From assembly GCA_014904845.1 (NCBI GenBank), contig MU119224.1, forward strand, positions 248,001 to 312,000: 64,000 nucleotides of DNA. Reading direction: 5' to 3'. The position numbers were made by a program, and so were the translations under genes. Shown piece after piece: positions 34,722 to 44,886 of the stretch. Position 1 is the first letter of the stretch. Each line of letters opens with the position of its first letter. A model generated the notes under the pieces. The model was not told the origin of the DNA. It did no database searches and saw nothing but the letters and a program-made list of their open reading frames with translations. Source of the stretch: Acephala macrosclerotiorum (Eukaryota > Ascomycota > Leotiomycetes > Helotiales > Mollisiaceae).

Positions 34722-34729
34722 CTCGCACA
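34722..34729 (+). repeat. 8-bp target-site duplication, right copy
   Basis: CTCGCACA, identical to 34366-34373. Confidence 0.75.
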
Positions 34730-36068
34730 GACCTCCCGAGGTCTCCTTCCCAGATCCGTCCTACGATTTCATCGCAACTCCCGCCTCGTCAAATCTTTTT
34801 GTGACACGTCGGACATGAACTACGCCCATTTGATCCCCTCGTCATCACAAGAAGCAAGGCTTGACGGCGTGAAGTCACACACGCTCCTCAGATTCTCAAA
34901 GCGCTTCATTGACTGGATAAGAACCAGAATGATGGGATTCGAACCGGAACGCTCTTTCCTTACTTCCCGACAACGCGCTGTCATTGCTTGAAGCTTTGAT
35001 CTGACATCTCGGCTTCGTCCAGCCGCCTCGATGGCAGTCTTTCAACCTAGCGGGCCAATAATTCATCGACGTTCCTGGCGCCTCTTCAGCTTTCCAGCCT
35101 GGTGCAAATCCAGATCTGGCAATGATGCGGCAGATCTTGATCATCCAAAGGGCTGGATGGCAAGCCGTTTATCTTTCTTCTCTTAATGGCTGTATTCTGA
35201 TCATTTTGTCAAGTTTGCTATCACACAACCGAGAAAAACAACCCTCAGGCTGGATAGTGGCTTGCCGTGGCTTTCTTCGGGTACCAGCAAGCCAACCGGC
35301 GGGGTTCCCAAAGCTTTGAGCATGCTGTGATCAGCGGCTGCAAAACTACTTCGGGTCCGCGTCACCTTCAGGTAACTGTCAGATCTCACAAGGGCCAGCA
35401 TTCCAAATTATCACTGAGAATTTACCCTCATGCAGAAGTAGCTTGGATTTTTATTATATCGTCTATCATGCTGTGTGTCAAGTGGCATACCGAGTCAATA
35501 TATGTTCGGCTTGAAGCGTCTAGAGTCGATGATTCACAACAGACTAACCCTTCCACAAGGCAAGACCTCTAGGCCTGCAAGCTCCCGATACCGTAACCTT
35601 ATTCCGCCCATTGGCCTTTGCTTTCTTTCGCGATCCAATTATTTCCAGCCTCGGGATATTTCAGTGGCTGCCGGGCGATGCAGTGTGATTCAAATCTTAG
35701 GAACACAAAAGCCACGGTCCTTTCTCCACAAATAGTTTGGCGGTCCTCGACTGCAAAACAACCCGTGCACCAAACACCATGCAAGTTGCTTTTTCACAGT
35801 GCATAAGGCATCCTTCAGGTTCAAGCCGTTGAGCCTTCTTTTGTAGCAATGCTTTCGAGCGAACGCGGCAAGTCCACGTCTATGGTGGGTGACACTGCAG
35901 GGTTTCTCCGGCCAGAGATACTAAAGATGGGAGGCTGCTCGAAGATCGCTTTTAACACCACGTATTTTACGACTCTTGACTCGAGCCAATCCCCCACTGC
36001 CATTCAAAGCTCTTTAGATCTCAGGTACCAACGAAGTCGAGGGACCAAGGAGGCCCAGGTCTGTTCTC

Positions 36069-38314
36069 ATGTCGGACACGAATGTGCCGATCAAAGAACC
36101 AAAAGCTGGAACTGTTGTCTCTGTTATCATTTCTTTAGTCTCGATAGGAGCGTTGTCAGTATGTCTATGTAAGTCTCCCATCCCTTTCGAGACGTCCAAT
36201 GCTCATAAGTTCTAGCACGGCGAGTTCAAAATGTCCGGAATTGGTCGAGGTTACCCCTCGTTTGCTGGTGTAAGCCTTTTCATCTGAAATCCTGTTCTGT
36301 GGCTAATCATTTCAGTGGTTCTGGTTATTTATGTTGATTCAATATGCTTCGCGTCTGGGACGGCGATCTTGTCAAATGGATTTGGGATCGATAGTTCTCG
36401 GTCAATATGCTCGAAGGCGTTGCTGCTGTGCCTAAGCTGTTATGTGAGATCACAGTGCTTTTCTTTTTAATGTCAAAAGATGTCCCGAGCTTGCATTCAA
36501 TGTTAGTCTTCCAAATTACTGACTATTTTCGCCCGAAGATGACGACAAAGGTAAGTCCCTCATCCTATGCCTTCATTGCTCGCTTGCTGACATATGTTCG
36601 AGGTGGTATGTTTCAATCAGATATGATTTGGGGTTCGAATCACCTAACTTTCAAAGTTAATATACTATTTCCTCGTTGAGCGAGCGGTAAGTACTCCGAA
36701 GAACTCGTGTCTCCATGATGATGTCTAATGTCTACGACAGTTCATCATTCGAAGGAGTTCAAAACCGAGACTGAAGGACACTTTGTATCTGTTCAATTCA
36801 TTTGGCATGTTGAGTAGGTGTTGCCCCTCCCACGCCAAGGTTTAGTCTAACGGCTATGTAGTCCCATACTGCGTTGTGATCGTATTGAATTTCTATTTGT
36901 TAGTCATCAGAATGTCTCACATGGGCTTAGGGGTGGGGTTGAAGTTGTCCAAATAGCCCCAGGGCTGTGATTGGGGTTATTGCATTTCGTTGTCTGGGAC
37001 GGCTCCAAAAGTCATGGAGATGACAGGCAGCGTCGTCGAATCATTGCTGACCATGATCCTTGCCGACAGCCGTTTCGCCGTTTATCAAAATGGCAGTTGT
37101 CGAATCGGAATGAAGAGAGTCGCCATGATTCCACTCATCGGTTTCGACATCTTAGTCAACGTAAGTCCTTCTGCCTCGCCTCGCCCCGCCATCTTAATCT
37201 AGGCTCATCACAACAGGTCTACCTCACATCCCTCTTCCTCATTCCTCTCCGTTGTAGGTTCACCTCACCCAGACCTCCCTCGTACTTCTCACTGATTGAA
37301 TCAGCTCTCTACTCCTACAAAAACAACCGCAGCTCCCAGGCTCGAACTGTTGCCCTTCGCACCTTCGCTGGAAGCTGCTGTACCCTTGTCTCTAGCGTCG
37401 TGCATGTATTCCCTCGTCTGTGTATTTGCCTCTTGGACTGACGGGTCTCAGAAATCTTACTGTTGTGATGGTGCTGAATGGTGAACCGGGTTGGATTTGT
37501 CTCATGTGTTGTAACATCGATAGTCTGTCACCCTCCTCGCCTGCTCCCTCGCATCTTTTCCTTCCCCATTCACATTACTCATTCCTTCAATTAAAGCGAA
37601 TACTTCTGACAGCTCTGGTTCAAAGTCCTATTCTCAGTCCTAGTCCTCCACTGGATAACCTCGGAAGACAACGCCAGTACCCTCCCTAGCCTACGCTCCC
37701 AAAACGCCTTCCCATCTGATCGTCGAACCTCCACCTCCCCAACCCACAAATGCAGAACCGAAACTTCGATTTCATCCCCCTCTCCGCTCCGCTCCTCAGT
37801 CACCTCGCCCTACGAGATCGAACACCTCCCCACCCCTCCCAAACGTCTAGTCCCTCGCCCACCACTATCAGACATCGAAGCTTATGAACTTGGGTTGCGG
37901 GAATGGGGTCTTGGATTAGGAGGTGGTGTTGGGATGGGTGGAAAGGGAATTGGGGTCGGGGTAACGACGAGGGTGGTTGGTGGAGTAGGAGCGGGGACTG
38001 GGATGGGGATGGGGGATAGTAGTGGGGATGAGGATGGGGAGATGGAGGAGTTGAGACGGATTGAAAGTTTGCCGCCTGGGGTGGTGAGTGTGGAGACTAG
38101 GACTGTGCAGGTTTTGGGGAGTAACGAGGAGGGGGTGGTGATGAGAGGCGGAGAGGTGAAGGAGGAGGGGATTATTGAGGAGATTGAGAGTGTGAGTGAG
38201 AAGTATATTGGTGATGCTGATATTGAGAGAGGGATGAGTTTGGAGGAGCAGTGTCAAGAGAGGAGGATGGAGAGGGAGAGTACGGAGGATTTGTTTCCGA
38301 GGGTGAAAGAATAA
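36069..38314 (+). CDS. Conserved fungal multi-pass membrane protein, 12 exons with micro-exons
   Basis: No single long frame covers this gene. Joining 36069-36168, 36216-36269, 36316-36443, 36539-36550, 36657-36686, 36741-36813, 36862-36898, 37070-37160, 37217-37253, 37305-37401, 37452-37522 and 37626-38314 gives one continuous frame of about 472 residues. Every junction is in phase. It reads through familiar segments: RRVQNVRNWSRLPLVCW, SICSKALLLCLSCYMTTK, LIYYFLVERAFIIRRSSKPR, VVIVLNFYFRFAVYQNG, CRIGMKRVAMIPLIGFDIL, YLTSLFLIPLRSLYSYKNN, ALRTFAGSCCTLVSSVVNLT, LNGEPGWICLMCCNIDILF and SVLVLHWITSEDN. About seven membrane segments are followed by a Ser/Pro- and Gly-rich cytosolic tail. I recognise the pattern as a widespread, uncharacterised ascomycete membrane protein. 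Exon 4 is 12 bases (MTTK) and exon 5 is 30. One intron (37402-37451) appears to be GC-AG. Confidence 0.75.
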
Positions 38315-38925
38315 GGGCTCTTAAGGTGTTCGGAATGGCGTTCTTGGTTTGGAATGAAACAAGAAAGGTAGCATATTAATCATCGAGTAATTGCAAATAA
38401 AGTTTAGAGGCTCAATGCAAGAAATTCAACACCGAACTTTCTTTTACCCACCCCTTTCCTTCCCCACCTCGCGGAGTGTAAGTCGGCAGTCTACTTTTGT
38501 ATGTCAAGAAAGAATAAGCGATGTGATAGTACCAAGGTCAATGAGGCTTCATGCATGTAGCACTACCGATAGCATGAGGTGGTACTGCTTCTGAGGGCTG
38601 TTCGAAGGCGCATATCCGAGTCGGCTTGGCATAGCCTATCCCGTCCCGACATTGGTGAGCAATAGGATGAATAAGCAACCTACTTTTCATCCAATCATCT
38701 CTTACATGCTCACCCAAGCTTGGAAACTTTTACCCTTCATTACGTGATATTCATCGAGATCAGAAGGAAAGTCAAGGTTTTCATGAGACGAAAGCAAAAC
38801 TATTTCCGAGGAAGACAAGAAGGTGTATGTACAAAAGCAGACTTAAATGACAAGTTAAACCTCCTCTTCCCACCCCTCGGTCCACAGGCCATTAATTAAT
38901 CTCCTCCGAAACACCAAAATCCAAA
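38315..38925. other. Intergenic region
   Basis: About 610 bases. No gene or structured element was recognised. Confidence 0.45.
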
Positions 38926-39936
38926 ATGAAGACGGACACACAAAACCCCCCACCACCAACAATGAACGCAATCACAATTCCCTGCCCATCAACCTACATC
39001 CCTCCCGACATCTCCACCATATCCTTCTCTCCCTCGTTCCCAACTCCCAGCCCCTCACAAACACAGCTCCTAATCCGCATCCACGCCGCCGCAATCTCGC
39101 CCCAAGAATTATCACGGCCAACACCGGCCTATGCTGTTTCAAAACCACGAATTCCATGCCACGATATATCCGGAACGGTGGTATCATCTCCCTCCACCTC
39201 CAAGTTTGAGATAGGAGACAGGGTATTTGGACTTCTGGATTATAAAAATCAGGGAGGAATGACTGAGTATGCTGTTGCGGATGAGAAATTGCTTGCTAAG
39301 ATACCAGAAGGACTGAGTTTCGAGGAGGCGGCCAGTTTACCGAGAGCGAGTCTGACGGCTTGGCAAGGATTGCAGTGGGTGAAGGAGGGAATGAGGATCA
39401 TTGTTACGGGCGCGAGTGGTGCGGTTGGTCGGATGGGTGTCCAGATCGCCAGACAAAGGGTTGGTGGAAGTGGCGTGGTTGTTGCACTTGGTGGGAAGGG
39501 AGTTGAGGGATTGAAGGGGCTTGGTGCGGATTTGTGCGTTAACTATCGGGAGAGTGAGAACTGGGATGAGGTAGCGAAGGAGGGTTTGCTGGATGGTGTG
39601 TTTGATTGTGTTGGTGGTGAGACGTTGGAGAGGGCGCAGAAGTTGGTGGAGAAGGGAGGTTGGGTGGTTAGTGTTGCTAGTCCACCTCCTGTTTGGACAA
39701 AGAGAAGGGAGGAGGGATGGGGGGTTGTTGACGAAGGTGGGGTGAAGAAGTACTTTTTCATTGTCGAGGAGAGTGGTGAGCAGTTGGAAGAGATTAGGGA
39801 GCTGGTGAAAGCTGAGAAGATAAAATCGTCGGTGGCATTTCTAGTCGAAGGACTGACATTGGAAAATGTGCAAGAAGCTTGGAGTAGAGGGCTGAGAGGA
39901 GGGCTAGCGGGGTCGGCAGTGGTCAAGGTGCTATAG
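38926..39936 (+). CDS. Medium-chain dehydrogenase/reductase, quinone-oxidoreductase type
   Basis: A single frame of about 336 residues. The start could also be the second Met (MNAITIPCP) 12 codons later. GroES-like N-terminus: QLLIRIHAAAISPQEL, then PRIPCHDISGTVV and FEIGDRVFGLLDY. The nucleotide-binding fold has SLPRASLTAWQGLQWVKEGM, IIVTGASGAVGRMGVQIARQ and GADLCVNYRE, with FDCVGGETLERAQKLV further on. The GASGAVG loop and NYRE in place of an acidic strand end suggest NADPH. No catalytic or structural zinc cysteines are seen, consistent with the zinc-independent quinone oxidoreductase branch. The substrate cannot be assigned. It converges with the RapZ-like gene 89 bp downstream. Confidence 0.88.
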   Translation: MKTDTQNPPPPTMNAITIPCPSTYIPPDISTISFSPSFPTPSPSQTQLLIRIHAAAISPQELSRPTPAYAVSKPRIPCHDISGTVVSSPSTSKFEIGDRVFGLLDYKNQGGMTEYAVADEKLLAKIPEGLSFEEAASLPRASLTAWQGLQWVKEGMRIIVTGASGAVGRMGVQIARQRVGGSGVVVALGGKGVEGLKGLGADLCVNYRESENWDEVAKEGLLDGVFDCVGGETLERAQKLVEKGGWVVSVASPPPVWTKRREEGWGVVDEGGVKKYFFIVEESGEQLEEIRELVKAEKIKSSVAFLVEGLTLENVQEAWSRGLRGGLAGSAVVKVL

Positions 39937-40025
39937 GCGCAATGTGCAAGGCGAGTTGAGTTGCTGGAAAAGATATCCTTTGGAGCATGGACTTGGAGAG
40001 ACTGAGTCTCCATGATTTGCGCCCT

Positions 40026-40841
40026 CTATTCAGAGTCGTTGGTGGAATAAGATGCAAAACTTCCTCTTGTCCCTCGACTTCCTTTCCCGGCAGTTTTCTT
40101 CTCAGAGTTGCGCTTTTTCGCAACATCTTGATGTTGAACCTCGATGTCCCAACCTGTCCAAGTCATCCTAGAAAGTTCCTCAACCATAGCCACACTTCTA
40201 TGTCTTCCCATAGCGCAAACTATGCCCACTCTTAACTCTAGCCCACTGAAGTCCTGCTCGGTGTAGACTCTTCGATAGCCTGACTCATCCTCGTCATCCT
40301 CCTCCTCTCGAATGTCTTGGATGTATCCATTGACAACCGGCTCTTCTTGTTCATACGGCAACTTGGTCTTCTGATCATTTTCCGGTACTTCATCAGGATC
40401 CACCTTCAGCACCTCCTTCTTCTGATGCTTGGCAATAAGGTCCTCCATGGCCACTTTAATCTCCTCTCGAATCTCATCTCGACGAGCCAAGAAGGCCGGA
40501 TCAGCTTCCATCCATTCTTGAAGACGTTTGGACGTCCCTGTATTGTGATCCCTGATCCGCTTTGGGGGGTTTGGAAGGTTTCTCAGGTCGAACCTTAATT
40601 GTGGAGGAGGGTTCAGGTGGTGTGAGTGAGCATGGGATATAAGATAAAGCTTCGGGAGATCGTTATCGGGAAGTTCATTCTGAGCATAGTCAGATAACTC
40701 GTCAGGGGATTCGACTTCTTGTATGGATGACATGAGGAGGAGGTGGTTGGATAAGGGGGCTGATGTTCGGATGCGGGGTTCTGGTGGTGTTTGCAAACAA
40801 GGACACACCGGTGCTTTTATTGGAGACATAAGCGAGTCCAT
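40026..40841 (-). CDS. RapZ C-terminal-domain-like protein
   Basis: A single frame of about 271 residues (possible later start at Met37, MSSIQEVESPDEL). The core reads LRFDLRNLPNPPKRIRDHNT, GTSKRLQEWMEADPAFLARR, then LRVGIVCAMGRHRSVAMVEE. These correspond to the D-x-R-x-LPNP and GC-x-GxHRSV motifs of the C-terminal domain of bacterial RapZ, the part that binds RNA and signalling metabolite. The RapZ N-terminal kinase-like Walker domain is absent. An acidic linker (EEEDDEDESG) splits the two motifs. The C-terminus is basic (KKRNSEKKTAGKGSRG). Function in fungi is not known to me. An RNA- or nucleotide-related role is inference. Confidence 0.75.
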   Translation of the reverse strand: MDSLMSPIKAPVCPCLQTPPEPRIRTSAPLSNHLLLMSSIQEVESPDELSDYAQNELPDNDLPKLYLISHAHSHHLNPPPQLRFDLRNLPNPPKRIRDHNTGTSKRLQEWMEADPAFLARRDEIREEIKVAMEDLIAKHQKKEVLKVDPDEVPENDQKTKLPYEQEEPVVNGYIQDIREEEDDEDESGYRRVYTEQDFSGLELRVGIVCAMGRHRSVAMVEELSRMTWTGWDIEVQHQDVAKKRNSEKKTAGKGSRGTRGSFASYSTNDSE

Positions 40842-41260
40842 TCATTCAGAAGGCGTCGTTTAGAATTCGTCTGATAAAGAGCAACCTCGCGTATACTATC
40901 AACACCCCAGCCATTTCGGCGTTCTTCAAATTTCGTTCTACCCAATCAAAGAAATCTGTATACGGGAAATATTTTTACGGACGCCACATCCTCACAATCC
41001 CCCTTTCCTGCATCTCACCCCTTGGCAGTCTCGAGGCAGCCGTTGAATTGTTCAATCAAGTCCTTTCAAATACGGAAACGCTGAGATTACGCCCGATATG
41101 GACACGGCCTGGCAATCATGATGATTGAAGACGAATACGCTCTGCGTGAGGCGCAGTGCTTGAAGCCATGTCTTAAGAACGAGATGTTCCAGCCAGATTT
41201 GTTTTCTTTATCGTATCTTCACGTCTTCATATCTTGATTCTATTCAGCTTCATTCTCAAG
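40842..41260. other. Intergenic region
   Basis: About 420 bases. This is presumed promoter of RTA1 copy 2. Nothing else was recognised. Confidence 0.45.
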
Positions 41261-42495
41261 ATGCCTTCAATTACACGCGCCGCCATGGACCAAGTAGTCG
41301 AGGTCCTGCTCTCTCGAGCTGTGCACAACGCGAAGAACTGCACTAAGGATACATGCAGTGTCAAGGACTCAGTATATGGGTATTACCCGTCGAAACCTGT
41401 CAACATTATTCTCGTCGCAATCTTTGCCATTTCGATGTTCGCACATTTTTACCAAGGCATCAGATCGAAATCATGGACTTTCCTCGTTGCTCTGGGTATT
41501 GGAACGCTTGGCGAAGCCGTTGGTATGTCGGGTAAGGTGAAGATCTATGGGCATTCAGCTGACAATGTTTAGGATATGTTGGACGCATTTTACTGCGGAG
41601 TGATCCTTTCAGCAAAGCATAGTATGTTGCCAGTATGAGGGAATCTTCCGAATGGCGGCTAAAGTTTTGGAATAGTCTTGGGATACAATTGGTCTGCCTT
41701 ACAGTTGCGCCTGCATTCATCGCCGGAGGTATCTACCTCACCTTAAAGCACCTGTAAGACAACCCTCTTGTACTTCTGCAGCATCATGATCTAGGATAGC
41801 AGTCTTGAAAAGCATTCCCCAAGGGAATACCACCATACTAACACGCAGCAGTATCATCGTATACGGATCTCAATTCTCTCGCATCACACCACAATGGTAT
41901 ACACGTATCTTCATCAGCTGCGATATCGCCTCCATTCTCATCCAAAGGTAAACTCAGACCCTGCCCATGCTGTCCAAAAGCAGTTATTTCACTGGCACCA
42001 AGCTGACATCACACCAGTGCAGGAGCAGTAATGGCATCCAGAGGCACCGCCTCCAGCGTCTCCGCCGGCAACAACACAATGATGGTTGGCCTCGTCTTCC
42101 AAGTCATGACCCTCGCCGTCTTCGGAGTGATGGCCGTAGATGTCTTCTTCCGCATCCGTCGCCACCGCGGCGAATTCACCCAATCCGCCGAAAACCTACG
42201 AGCCTCAAAGCGATTCAAAGGACTTATGATCGCTATTGCCGTCGCTTATATCGCCATCGAGATCCGTTGCTTATACAGAATCGCGGAGATGGCTGGAGGA
42301 TGGAGGAATCCTATCATGCAGGACCAAGTTGCCTTTATCATACTGGATGGAGTGATGTGTGTCATTGCTGTGGTGGCTTTGAATGTTTTCCATCCTGGGT
42401 TCTTGTTTGAGCAGAGTTATGCGACGTTGAAGGCGGAGGGGATACAATACTCCGAGGAGATGGCGACTACTACTCATTCAAGCGAGAGGAAGTGA
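41261..42495 (+). CDS. RTA1-family seven-TM protein, copy 2
   Basis: Five exons (41261-41522, 41573-41621, 41676-41753, 41852-41947, 42018-42495) join in phase to give about 320 residues. The exon 4 acceptor could be three bases earlier. RTA1 motifs: YGYYPSKPVNIILVAIFAIS, GIGTLGEAVGYVGRIL, YLGIQLVCLTVAPAFIAGGI, YLTLKHL, QFSRITPQWYTRIFISCDI, ASILIQSAGAVMASRG, GLVFQVMTLAVFGVMAVDV, EIRCLYRIAEMAGGW and LDGVMCVIAVVALNVFHPGF. This is the canonical Rtm1/Rta1 type, closer to the family core than copy 1, which has a shorter intron set and a basic tail. The two copies are 7.3 kb apart but too different to be a recent duplication. Confidence 0.92.
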
Positions 42496-43133
42496 GGAGT
42501 TGGCGGGGCTTGGACTGGAGGTATGAGCCGAAGATATCAACTGGAAGAGAGGTTGGTGCAGGGGATGTTCGCAAAGCGCTTGGAAGGATACCGGTTGGAA
42601 AGAACATACACGAAGGGAAGGAATTATACGAGTGATGCATAGTGGTCACTGGCAGACATGAAGTCAGGTCGTTTGGGTCATGCTTTACGGTCTAGGAAGG
42701 TAATTGGCGAACGGTCATTGAGATACTGATAGAAGATCTACGAAAACTATAATCGTTGTCAGACATTTAGCTTTCATTAGACAAATTATAGACAATTTTA
42801 AATAAGATAATATACCTTCTCGCTACAACTTTACTCTACTAGGTTGAAGTTTTAACTCAAAGGGGTTTTCTGGTGGAGAAATGACTTAGAAGTTGGAATA
42901 CTCTCTTCCTCGGGAGTCGTGCTATCGCGATTCGGTTAGACAAATATCTCACATAGGGGACATAAGATAAAAGAAACACTTCCCCACATACCTTGAGGCT
43001 GACCGCGATCCCTTTCGCCTCATTCACCTCCCGGCTAAAACCTGCCATCCCCACGCTTCAATCCACCCACTTCGTCCCCTTTCTCGGTTAACCTTAGCTC
43101 CGACCCCTCTCTCCGCAGCCTCACGATCTATCA

Positions 43134-43155
43134 ATATAGATTTAAATAAGCAAAT
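43134..43155 (+). repeat. 22-bp dispersed repeat, copy 2
   Basis: Identical over 22 bases to 26807-26828. The flanking bases differ on both sides. Confidence 0.55.
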
Positions 43156-43178
43156 TCTTTCCATCGCCAACACAAAAC

Positions 43179-43346
43179 ACTGGTTTCTGACTCACCAGAA
43201 CCAGTTACCTGTCCGCCCAGGCCAAACGGCCATTCGAATTGGGCGGGTTGTGTCACCTTCCACCACCTCCTCCACCTCCTCCGCCTCGAAAGTAAACCCT
43301 TTCTCAACTAGGGTTTCTTACACCGGCATCCCGCGGGATGCCGGTG
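43179..43346. repeat. Cluster of four successive inverted repeats
   Basis: From left to right: ACTGGTTTCTG with CAGAACCAGT (43179-43205, one-base bulge); CCGCCCA with TGGGCGG (43213-43246), enclosing GGCC-AAAC-GGCC; AAACCCT with AGGGTTT (43294-43316); and a perfect 26-bp palindrome at 43321-43346 whose half is CACCGGCATCCCG. A T-rich tract follows, as after the hairpin at 27013. Confidence 0.6.
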
Positions 43347-44236
43347 GTTCTTTTGCTTTCTTCCCCAATTTCTTCTTCCCGTCAATATTTTCACTTACGC
43401 GTGAGTTTCGTTGCGCATTTTGGACGCAAAGGTTTTAGCTCTTTGAGGGTGGAACACGAGCGGGGATTGCAAGCAAGTGAGTGTCTAGTATGAGGAGAGG
43501 GAGCGATCTAAACTGGAAATAATCTTTCCTCTTCGTGTCACAATTGATGTCCGCCGCTTTTTGGATTGTTTTTTAGGAGGTGCAAGGAGGACCCAGATGA
43601 AGCTAGGTTGCTCCCTCCAAACGTCGAGGATGATGCCTTTTACTTGGCGCTCCCTCGTAGGTTGAGGGCCGCATTGCGTATTTACTACTCAGCAGACAAG
43701 AAACGAAGAAGAGAGACTTCGCCTCGTAAGTTGAGGTGCTTTAAGGTCCCCATTCTTCTTCAATGGTCAAGTGACACGTCTACACGCTGACTTGGGGCAT
43801 CCAGCATGTGTCATCGTGGCTCCCCAACGTGAAAGCAGCGAAGGTAACATTCGCATCACTATCACCTGGCAGGATGGTGTGCCTTCCATCCTTTGCTTTC
43901 TCTTCCACGTCAATTTCACGTGTTGATCAGAATCAAATAAATGTAAGGAATGGGCAACAGTTGGGTAGCAGCAGTACAGACAAGGGGAATTTGACTCGCC
44001 TTGCAATTTCCGGCTTGCCTTCTTGTTGTGAGTCTGAACGTCAAATTTTGACCAATTTACACGGAAGTATTTGAATGTAATATCTATTTGCATCCTCCCT
44101 CTTATTCCCGGTCTCCTCTCCACCCACCCCACCTCCAAGAGCCAACAGCCACAATGCCAGCGAACGCATTCACCCCACTAAAAATAACCAACACCCCATA
44201 CCTCGTCCCATATCCCCCATCCTCCCTCCTTCCCTC

Positions 44237-44886
44237 CACCATTTCCCATCAACCCCCCTTCCTCTCTACTACACTTAACAGAACTTTACTTAAAGGACCA
44301 CTCGCCACAGCACAATCCCCCGTCCAGCAGCAAAAACACCCATCAACGTCCCCATTCCCGCCACTCTTCCTTTCGCCTTTTTCCTAACCTCTTTCATCAT
44401 ACCCGTCCATATCGCACTATAGCCTCCTGCGAAGAACCCATAAAAATCGACGAAAAGGATGAGTAATGTGAGGGAGGTGGCGGCGAGGCCCCAGAAGAGG
44501 AAAACGGATAAAGTGGAGCCGAGGGTTGGGAGGAGTATTACTGTTACGGCGTGGAGACGATCGCAGAGGTGGCCTAGGAATATTGCGCCTAGGACGGAGA
44601 ATAGGTTTAAAAGGGAGAGGATGAGTGTTCCTGTCTAGGGCGGCATATTGAGAGAGGCGGTGTAGGAGGGGAGGTAGATGGCTGGAATGAAGCAGCCCAG
44701 ACTCTCGAAGATATTGGAAGCTTGGAGGAAGATATGGGCTCGAATATATAACACATTTAACAATAGTGTTGCACGACAATGTGCGTTCAAAATGGTAAGG
44801 TTCAGTGGCGCAGGCCGTATGGCCGAAGGAGATCCCATGATGTGATGAATGCAGAAGGTGTATTGCCTGCCTTGACATTGTAGCAT
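44237..44886 (-). pseudogene. Decayed MFS transporter of the monocarboxylate (MCT-like) type
   Basis: The minus strand reads FLQASNIFESLGCFIPAIYL, PSYTASLNMPP, then a TAG at 44635-44637. The same frame continues with TGTLILSLLNLFSVLGAIFL, GHLCDRLH, FWGLAATSLTLLILFVDFYG, FFAGGYSAIWTGMIKEVRKK and GTLMGVFAAGRGIV. A shift near 44310 leads to AVASGPLSKVLL. These are the TM7-TM10 region and GPLSE-type motif of fungal MCT-like MFS proteins. The N-terminal half is missing or unrecognisable. A nonsense codon, a frameshift and truncation make function unlikely. Confidence 0.75.

Larger units (their letters stand above)
33918..36068. other. Intergenic region containing a hAT-like MITE
   Basis: About 2.15 kb. 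The MITE occupies 34374-34721. From 34730 to 36068 I see no coding content. The tRNA-like string near 34940 does not fold (see rejected items). Confidence 0.5.
42496..44236. other. Gene-poor region with a cluster of inverted repeats
   Basis: About 1.7 kb. It includes an AT-rich stretch (42760-42830), the second copy of the 22-bp dispersed repeat, and four successive inverted repeats at 43179-43346. No gene was recognised. Confidence 0.5.

Noticed and set aside
34935..34990. tRNA-like T-loop string (GGATTCGAACC) on the minus strand reading
   Set aside because: The flanking bases do not form a T stem or a 7-bp acceptor stem, and no D-arm or anticodon arm could be placed.
36630..36660. GGGTTCGAATC string resembling a tRNA T-loop
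   Set aside because: The T stem mismatches on both strands, and the segment lies inside an intron of the 12-exon membrane-protein gene.
37916..38257. Minus-strand frame rich in His/Leu/Pro
   Set aside because: It is antisense to the Gly/Glu-rich tail of the 12-exon membrane protein and has no features of its own.
32800..42495. The two RTA1-like genes as a recent segmental duplication
   Set aside because: They differ in intron number, C-terminal tail and most loop sequence, and the intervening genes are not duplicated.
43566..43790. Plus-strand frame with many charged residues
   Set aside because: It has a poor start context and no recognisable domain, and it lies in a region dominated by repeats.
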